Source: Candidatus Saccharibacteria bacterium GW2011_GWC2_48_9
GTDB lineage: Bacteria; Patescibacteriota; Saccharimonadia; Saccharimonadales; Saccharimonadaceae
Reading direction: 5' to 3'
NCBI GenBank assembly: GCA_001003725.1
Contig: LCPR01000003.1
Span: forward strand, 1-63,514
Length of the DNA stretch: 63,514 nucleotides
Of the stretch, positions 59,212 through 63,514 are shown piece by piece. The notes below the pieces were generated by a model. It worked only from the letters and a program-made list of their open reading frames with translations, made no database searches and had not been told where the DNA came from. The translations under genes were made by a program, and so were the position numbers. Position 1 is the first letter of the stretch; every line of letters starts with the position of its first letter.

Positions 59212-59273
59212 CTCGAGAATTCATCCATCGCTGTCGAGAATGTACGAGAATTGTCAAGAATTGACGAGAATTG
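59212..59273. repeat. 10-bp tandem repeats between divergent promoters
   Basis: Four consecutive 10-base units occupy 59234-59273: TCGAGAATGT, ACGAGAATTG, TCAAGAATTG, ACGAGAATTG; a further copy, CTCGAGAATT, lies at 59212-59221. The 10-base period equals one helical turn, so a protein could bind all units on the same DNA face. The array lies between the restriction gene's promoter and that of the ParB-methyltransferase. Confidence 0.75.
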
Positions 59274-59290
59274 AAAATAGTTTTTTAATA

Positions 59291-59320
59291 TTGACTCTTC
59301 ACATCGCGCGGTGCTATTCT
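59291..59320 (+). promoter_or_regulatory. Promoter of the ParB-methyltransferase operon
   Basis: TTGACT (59291-59296) and TATTCT (59315-59320) with an 18-base spacer. The leader up to the ATG at 59513 is about 185 bases long and holds no gene I can support. Confidence 0.6.
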
Positions 59321-59512
59321 AGGTATAGCCGCATGGCTAGCACCTTACCGGATCACAAGTCCCAATTCATTCAAAGCTATATACGGCATAGAAAGAGTTG
59401 ATAGAAAGGAGGCGAACCTTTTATCTCAACTGAGGTAAATTGTTTGTGCTTCCGCTTCTAACAACTTAATCTATGCTCTTTTATTTGGAGAGCATGAGAA
59501 AGGAAGCGTCTT

Positions 59513-60883
59513 ATGACCTCCCCAACCGCACAGCTGCAAGTGCAGCACATCAATATCAACGAACTGAAAGCGAGCGAGTTCAACCCGCGGACATGGTCGG
59601 ATCACCAGCTCGAGAAGCTGCGTGAAAGTATTGAAAAGTTCGGCGTCGTAGACCCGCTCATCATCAACACCCACCCATCACGCAAGAATATCGTGATCGG
59701 TGGCAATATGCGGCTCCAGGTGCTTCAGGAAATGAAATACACTGATGTGCCCGTGGTCGAGCTTCACCTCACCGAGCGCAAAGAGCGCGAGCTCAACCTA
59801 CGGCTTAATAAAACTGGAGGCGACTGGGATTACGCTCTACTAAAAGAGTTCGATGAAGACCTGCTGGCAGACGTCGGCTTCGAATCCGAAGAGCTCGATG
59901 ACGTATTCGCTATCGAGGATACCGAAGAGAAGAATTCGTTTGATCTCAAGAAGGAGCTGAAGAAGCTCGATATCAAGAAAATTACCGTCCAAAAGGGTGA
60001 TATTTACCAGCTCGGCGAGTCGCGTCTAATGTGCGGCGACTCTACCATCGAAGCTGACTTCGACAAACTCATGAACGGCGAAAAAGCCGATATGTGTATG
60101 ACCGACGAACCATATATCCTCGACTACTTGCACGCCAAGCGGGGCGGTAAGCCAGTTAAAGGCTTCGGTGCCAAGCGCGACCGCATCTACCTGGAGACAG
60201 AAAGCCTGCCCGATAACTTTATCGAGCTCTGGATGGCAAATGTCGCCAAACATGCCAAGCCAGACTTCAGCATCATCTCGTACGAAAACTGGAAGAACCT
60301 GCGCGAAATGTGGAATGCCATGGAAAAGTATTGGAAGGTCAAGAATATGATCGTCTGGCATCTACCGAACCGGCACCAGGGCTTCTCATCGAAGTACAAG
60401 TTTTTCTCTAAGCACGACATCGCAATCGTTGGTGGCTCAGGTGATGTGCCATACAATACCGACGAAGAAGAGGGTCCGCTACAGGAAATGTACGAAACTG
60501 CCCTGTTCGCTACCTCCGGCAAACCGCAATGGGAAGGCTACGAAAAAGGCAAGAAATATATGCCAACCGACTTCATCGAGTTTAATGCCGATGACCTCAA
60601 AGGCTCCGGCCAGGGCGTTGTGTTCGGCACGAAGCCACTAGACATCCTTATTCCCTACATCAAGGTGCTGACGCGGCGTGGTGACCTCTTAGTGGAACCC
60701 TTTGGTGGGTCGGGGAGCACACTGATTGCCTCCGTCAAGCTGAACCGGCGCTGTTACATTATGGAAAAAGTACCGACCTACGCCGAAGTGATTATGCGGC
60801 GCTGGGAAAATGAGACTGGCCTTAAACGCCAGTTGATCGTACGAGGTAACGATGACGAAGTTCAGCCGAGCGAACAGGAATAA
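59513..60883 (+). CDS. ParB-like/DNA methyltransferase fusion
   Basis: The 456 residues start with a ParB/Spo0J-like domain (about 8-95, ELKASEFNPRTWSDHQLEKL, FGVVDPLIIN, IVIGGNMRLQVLQEM) and continue with a beta-class DNA methyltransferase: motif IV MCMTDEPYILDYL, and motif I VEPFGGSGSTLIASVKL near the end. Motif IV is DEPY rather than DPPY, a change at a catalytic position. Such ParB-methyltransferases are typical of phages and mobile elements. It has AAAGGAAG before the start. Overlaps the small-terminase-like gene by 32 bases. Confidence 0.88.
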   Translation: MTSPTAQLQVQHININELKASEFNPRTWSDHQLEKLRESIEKFGVVDPLIINTHPSRKNIVIGGNMRLQVLQEMKYTDVPVVELHLTERKERELNLRLNKTGGDWDYALLKEFDEDLLADVGFESEELDDVFAIEDTEEKNSFDLKKELKKLDIKKITVQKGDIYQLGESRLMCGDSTIEADFDKLMNGEKADMCMTDEPYILDYLHAKRGGKPVKGFGAKRDRIYLETESLPDNFIELWMANVAKHAKPDFSIISYENWKNLREMWNAMEKYWKVKNMIVWHLPNRHQGFSSKYKFFSKHDIAIVGGSGDVPYNTDEEEGPLQEMYETALFATSGKPQWEGYEKGKKYMPTDFIEFNADDLKGSGQGVVFGTKPLDILIPYIKVLTRRGDLLVEPFGGSGSTLIASVKLNRRCYIMEKVPTYAEVIMRRWENETGLKRQLIVRGNDDEVQPSEQE

Positions 60884-61463
60884 AGTCCTCGGGCTCCTTC
60901 GCGAGAACCCAAACCTTCAGCGTGCCTGCAAAAAAGCAGGCATCGCTCGGAGTACGCTTTACCGATGGATGGAGGATGACACCAGTTTTCGTGATGACGT
61001 GCGTGATGCCCAGGAAATCGGCCAAGACACCATGAACGACTACGTTGAAGCCAAGCTAATGGAAAATATCCAGAATAACATGCAGAAATCGATCGAGTTT
61101 TATCTCCGACACAACAACCCTAAATATGCTTCTACGCGTGTCGAGACGGAGTACTTCGACAAGCGTGGTGCTGGGCGAATCAATCACCTACCTATTGGCA
61201 TTGACCCAATGTACTATAGCGGCGAAATCGATATGCTCGACAAGCTAGCCGAAAGAGTTGAGCTGCGTAGACAGATGCATGAAGCGAAAATGGAGACTGG
61301 CGATTACGACCCTCATCGGCCCATTCGCCCAGAGCAGCTTGGTGCCATGTTTGCTGAAGAGTTTTACAAGGCGTTTCCAAACGCCAAAGATATAATCGAT
61401 GACCAAATGTACGAATATGATAAGAAAAAGCGACAAGAAAACCCCGATCCGGATGATTACTAG
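60852..61463 (+). CDS. Small-terminase-like DNA-binding protein
   Basis: The 203 residues begin with a helix-turn-helix (NRNKVLGLLRENPNLQRACK, AGIARSTLYRWME) followed by a helical part (DVRDAQEIGQDTMNDYVEAK, SIEFYLRHNNPKYA), an arrangement seen in phage terminase small subunits of the phBC6A51 type. No large terminase or structural phage gene is in view. The C-terminal end is acidic. It overlaps the methyltransferase gene, so the two are translationally coupled. Confidence 0.75.
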   Translation: MTKFSRANRNKVLGLLRENPNLQRACKKAGIARSTLYRWMEDDTSFRDDVRDAQEIGQDTMNDYVEAKLMENIQNNMQKSIEFYLRHNNPKYASTRVETEYFDKRGAGRINHLPIGIDPMYYSGEIDMLDKLAERVELRRQMHEAKMETGDYDPHRPIRPEQLGAMFAEEFYKAFPNAKDIIDDQMYEYDKKKRQENPDPDDY

Positions 61464-61477
61464 ACTTAATCTCCGTC

Positions 61478-61491
61478 TGGCGGTATGTTGT
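61478..61491. repeat. 14-bp direct repeat, left copy
   Basis: TGGCGGTATGTTGT occurs here and again at 62775-62788, just upstream of the serine recombinase. The repeats flank a segment of about 1.28 kb that holds the phage-type small gene and the nuclease gene. Confidence 0.55.
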
Positions 61492-61514
61492 GTTGCTGAA
61501 GAAAGGAACTACTT

Positions 61515-61820
61515 ATGAAAATGACTCATGGTGCGATGAAGATGCGAAATGGCACCAGCTTCCAGGGCTACGTCAAAGCCCAATACGATCATCTTGTCAG
61601 GATATTTGGCGAGCCGTACACTAATTCAGACAATCATAAAACGGACGTTGAGTGGATCGTCTCGACTCCCTATGGACCAGCCACTATTTATAACTATAAA
61701 AATGGCTATTCGTATTTAGGACTAAGCGGGCTCAAGCTCGATGAGATGGATGAGTGGCACGTCGGTGGCAAAAACGCGAAAAGCTACGAGTGGATCATAC
61801 AGCACGTAACTACTGGTTGA
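61515..61820 (+). CDS. Phage-type hypothetical protein, 101 aa
   Basis: The protein (GTSFQGYVKAQYDHLVRIFG, then DVEWIVSTPYGPATIYNYKN, DEWHVGGKNAKSYEWI) matches, from memory, a family of small phage or plasmid proteins with the FGEP and WHIGG motifs and unknown role. AAAGGAA precedes the start. Its end overlaps the 3' end of the convergent nuclease gene by 11 bases. Confidence 0.7.
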   Translation: MKMTHGAMKMRNGTSFQGYVKAQYDHLVRIFGEPYTNSDNHKTDVEWIVSTPYGPATIYNYKNGYSYLGLSGLKLDEMDEWHVGGKNAKSYEWIIQHVTTG

Positions 61821-62730
61821 TGTCGTAACTCTGCTGGATGAGATCCATCACATACTCTAAGTCGGTACCAGATGTAACTTCAACTTCGTAGTCACCATTC
61901 CCCCAGTGGCCAATATGCACAGGCGACTCGACATCACGAGCAAGTCCCCGCGGGTCGTCTAGTGTGCCCGTCTTCATGTTGATATAAAGTTTTAACTTAG
62001 ACTTCTTGAAGACGACATCGACGAAGTTGCGTGTCGTTTTGTAGGCAACATACATCTTCTTTGGATCCTCAATAATTTCCGTATCAATAGCCAAGATCCG
62101 CTCTTTAAGCGATTCGAATAGTGCCTTGATATCATCATTCGCCATCGCTAAGTGGTACTCAAGTGTGAACGTTTCCTGCAACTTTTCAGCCTTGCCAGAA
62201 TCCACAGTGAACTTCGGTGCATCTTGTAATTTCACCTTCTGATAGTTTTCAGTATCTAGTGTTAGCAAACCATCCTCATATAGCTTGTATCGATATAGCT
62301 CGATGTTAATTGGCAATAAGTCGGCCGTATCTGTGTCGAACTTATTATAACTCTCGGCAACACAAATCACTCGCGGCGCCGCCCACTGAATCGCAATCGT
62401 AATTTTCTTTTCATTGCAAAGCTTCTCAAAACTATCTTTATGGTCAAGGAGCCAGCGAAGATACGACAAGCCTTGGTTGATTACGTTCTCGTTATGTCCC
62501 TTTTTGTACTCGATAATGCACGGATTACCTTCATCATCGATGCCAAGCGTATCCATACGCCCACCAAAGCTGGTAGAGTATTCGCTTGCGAGAAAGTGGA
62601 CACCAAGCAGTTCGTGAAGGCTCGCTTCAAAAATTCGCTGCACGTCACGCTCGAGAATCTTCTTACCATTTAGGTTTGTGATTGGTTTTAGTCGAGAGGC
62701 GTTACTGCCAGATACTTTGAATAAACTCAT
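61810..62730 (-). CDS. DUF5655 nuclease, PD-(D/E)XK (NucS/DUF91-like)
   Basis: The 306 residues have an N-terminal nuclease domain (RDVQRIFEASLHELLGVHFL, then GGRMDTLGIDDEGNPCIIEY-KKG, giving D...ExK) and a C-terminal DUF5655 domain (EDPKKMYVAYKTTRNFVDVV, LKLYINMKTGTLDDPRGLAR, GHWGNGDYEVEV). The family is common in prokaryotes as a lone gene, often in islands, and is a probable DNase. Convergent with the phage-type small gene. Confidence 0.88.
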   Translation of the reverse strand: MSLFKVSGSNASRLKPITNLNGKKILERDVQRIFEASLHELLGVHFLASEYSTSFGGRMDTLGIDDEGNPCIIEYKKGHNENVINQGLSYLRWLLDHKDSFEKLCNEKKITIAIQWAAPRVICVAESYNKFDTDTADLLPINIELYRYKLYEDGLLTLDTENYQKVKLQDAPKFTVDSGKAEKLQETFTLEYHLAMANDDIKALFESLKERILAIDTEIIEDPKKMYVAYKTTRNFVDVVFKKSKLKLYINMKTGTLDDPRGLARDVESPVHIGHWGNGDYEVEVTSGTDLEYVMDLIQQSYDINQ

Positions 62731-62767
62731 GATTTCGTATATTATCTCACTTTTCGCTAGACTTTAC

Positions 62768-62782
62768 TACCGCATGGCGGTA
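62768..62782. promoter_or_regulatory. Perfect 6-bp inverted repeat upstream of the recombinase
   Basis: TACCGC and GCGGTA flank ATG. It overlaps the right copy of the 14-bp direct repeat and adjoins the recombinase start, where serine integrases often have their attachment site. Operator or att site. Confidence 0.4.
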
Positions 62783-62788
62783 TGTTGT
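62775..62788. repeat. 14-bp direct repeat, right copy
   Basis: Second copy of TGGCGGTATGTTGT, overlapping an inverted repeat and the possible first ATG of the recombinase. Confidence 0.55.
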
Positions 62789-62796
62789 TGCTTGCA

Positions 62797-63273
62797 ATGG
62801 AAACACAAGTACCTCAACTAAAATATTGTCTCTACGCACGAAAATCGTCTGAATCGGACGAACGTCAGGCTATGAGCATTGATTCGCAGCTAGCTGAAAT
62901 GCGAGCCTTGGCAGTAAACGAAGGCTTAAATGTCGTATGTGAACTACAAGAAAGTCACTCGGCAAAAGACTCGGGTAAGCGTCCAGTATATAATCAGATG
63001 CTCGCCGGTATCGCAAACGAAGAATACAATGCCGTACTTACATGGGCACCAGATCGATTAAGTAGGAATGCTGGCGACCTTGGGTCAGTTGTTGACCTCA
63101 TGGATCAGGGTAGACTACTGCACATCCGAACCTACTCACAAACATTCACGAATAATCCAAATGAGAAATTCCTGCTGATGATACTCGGCAGTCAAGCTAA
63201 GCTGGAAAACGATAATAAGGCGGTAAATGTAAAGCGAGGGCTTGTGACTTGTTTTCCACTTCTTTCCAGGTGA
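62797..63273 (+). pseudogene. Serine recombinase, C-terminal part missing
   Basis: The N-terminal catalytic domain of a resolvase/large serine recombinase is clear: YCLYARKSSESDERQAMSID with the catalytic Ser, then LNVVCELQESHSAKDSGKRP, AVLTWAPDRLSRNAGDLGSV and LGSQAKLENDNKAVNVKRG. Translation may start at 62797 or 62782. After KRGL (about 63240) the similarity ends and a few unrelated residues lead to a stop. The DNA-binding recombinase, zinc-ribbon and coiled-coil domains are absent. At this exact spot an AMP-ligase gene, running the other way, also begins or ends, so the gene was cut by a rearrangement or by a faulty join. Confidence 0.75.
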
Positions 63274-63415
63274 GACGGGCGTAAGGATCTACAATGCCGA
63301 CCTTATCAGGGAACTGCTCGGCTATACGGCTCAGATAATCGACGATAGTGTCGCCTTTCCAATAACCTTTAGCTTTGAAGTATTCCGCCCTTGCCGGCAT
63401 CCGATAATCTTGCAT
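63197..63415 (-). pseudogene. AMP-ligase (EntE/DhbE-like), N-terminal fragment
   Basis: The frame starts at the ATG at 63415 with the strong ribosome site GGGAGG about 11 bases upstream, and reads MQDYRMPARAEYFKAKGYWK, then IVDYLSRIAEQFPDKVGIVD and RLTWKEVENKSQALALHL, the usual opening of acyl/aryl-AMP ligases of the 2,3-dihydroxybenzoate-AMP ligase type. The similarity ends at about 63240, well before any catalytic motif, and the frame then runs into the recombinase gene. Upstream to the window edge is only its promoter-like region. A siderophore-type ligase would be unexpected in a Saccharibacterium. Confidence 0.65.
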
Positions 63416-63514
63416 AGGCTTTTTCCTCCCGGGAGAAATAATTTAGATTACCCGATCATTTTGAAAAAGGGTCTCATTTTTCTTGTTATTTTCCGATTTG
63501 ATCATTATAATGCA

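Noticed and set aside
1-63514. CRISPR array
   Set aside because: No regular repeat-spacer pattern was seen; the only tandem repeats are the 10-bp units near 59.2 kb.
1-63514. Alternative genetic code (UGA as Gly) as in some related phyla
   Set aside because: TGA ends clear genes, for example in the ATGA overlap at 2620-2623, and no in-frame TGA interrupts conserved genes apart from the frameshift at 23.95 kb.

Overview
The window looks like a chromosomal segment of a Candidate Phyla Radiation bacterium, most likely Candidatus Saccharibacteria (TM7). This is an inference. The supporting signs are three prepilins with a near-identical FTIVELLIVIVVIGILAA amino-terminal helix, many short conserved membrane proteins of unknown function, dense packing, near-leaderless genes with a TATACT-type -10 box, and the standard genetic code (TGA is used as a stop in ATGA overlaps). 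About 80 protein genes, three tRNA genes and several decayed genes can be supported.

1-47 kb is mostly housekeeping and cell-envelope sequence. It holds a DnaQ-like exonuclease, three Nudix proteins, an operon joining a membrane protein, a lone ATP-cone and a flavoprotein that lacks its redox cysteines, three tRNAs that all have a CAT anticodon (elongator Met, initiator fMet and probable Ile2), an FtsB/DivIC-like protein, three type IV pilin-like proteins, MurC, a CYTH-like/uridine-kinase-like fusion, TrmB, a MutY-like glycosylase, a CDF transporter, a frameshifted beta-lactamase-like protein, AspRS, a DsbA-like protein, MFS pumps, a BrkB-type protein and CorA. At 34.5 kb a DUF916-like gene and a class II photolyase gene are both cut at the same spot.

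35-42 kb is a signalling and stress block. A Crp/Fnr-family regulator lies next to a four-gene PAS-kinase/response-regulator cluster, a GlsB-type membrane protein and a PRC-barrel protein with a long helical tail. TGTGA-N6-TCACA-type sites lie in front of the regulator and between the two stress operons, which suggests a small local regulon.

47-63 kb is an accessory island rich in nucleases and DNA methylation genes. A LexA/S24-type repressor with its own perfect inverted-repeat operator heads a colinear series: NYN nuclease, 'subunit M'-like protein, DUF2779 nuclease-like protein and a RloC/PrrC-like AAA_13 ATPase. A candidate 75-nt RNA with clear promoter and terminator lies between two of them on the opposite strand. 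Next to this are a Cys-rich small protein, a 1410-residue GIY-YIG-like/helicase/methyltransferase protein behind 10-bp tandem repeats, a ParB-methyltransferase, a small-terminase-like protein, a NucS/DUF5655-type nuclease and a serine recombinase. The recombinase is cut off at about 63.24 kb, where an AMP-ligase gene, itself truncated, begins on the other strand. The S24-NYN-M-DUF2779-AAA_13 series is the best candidate for an undescribed defence or stress system.
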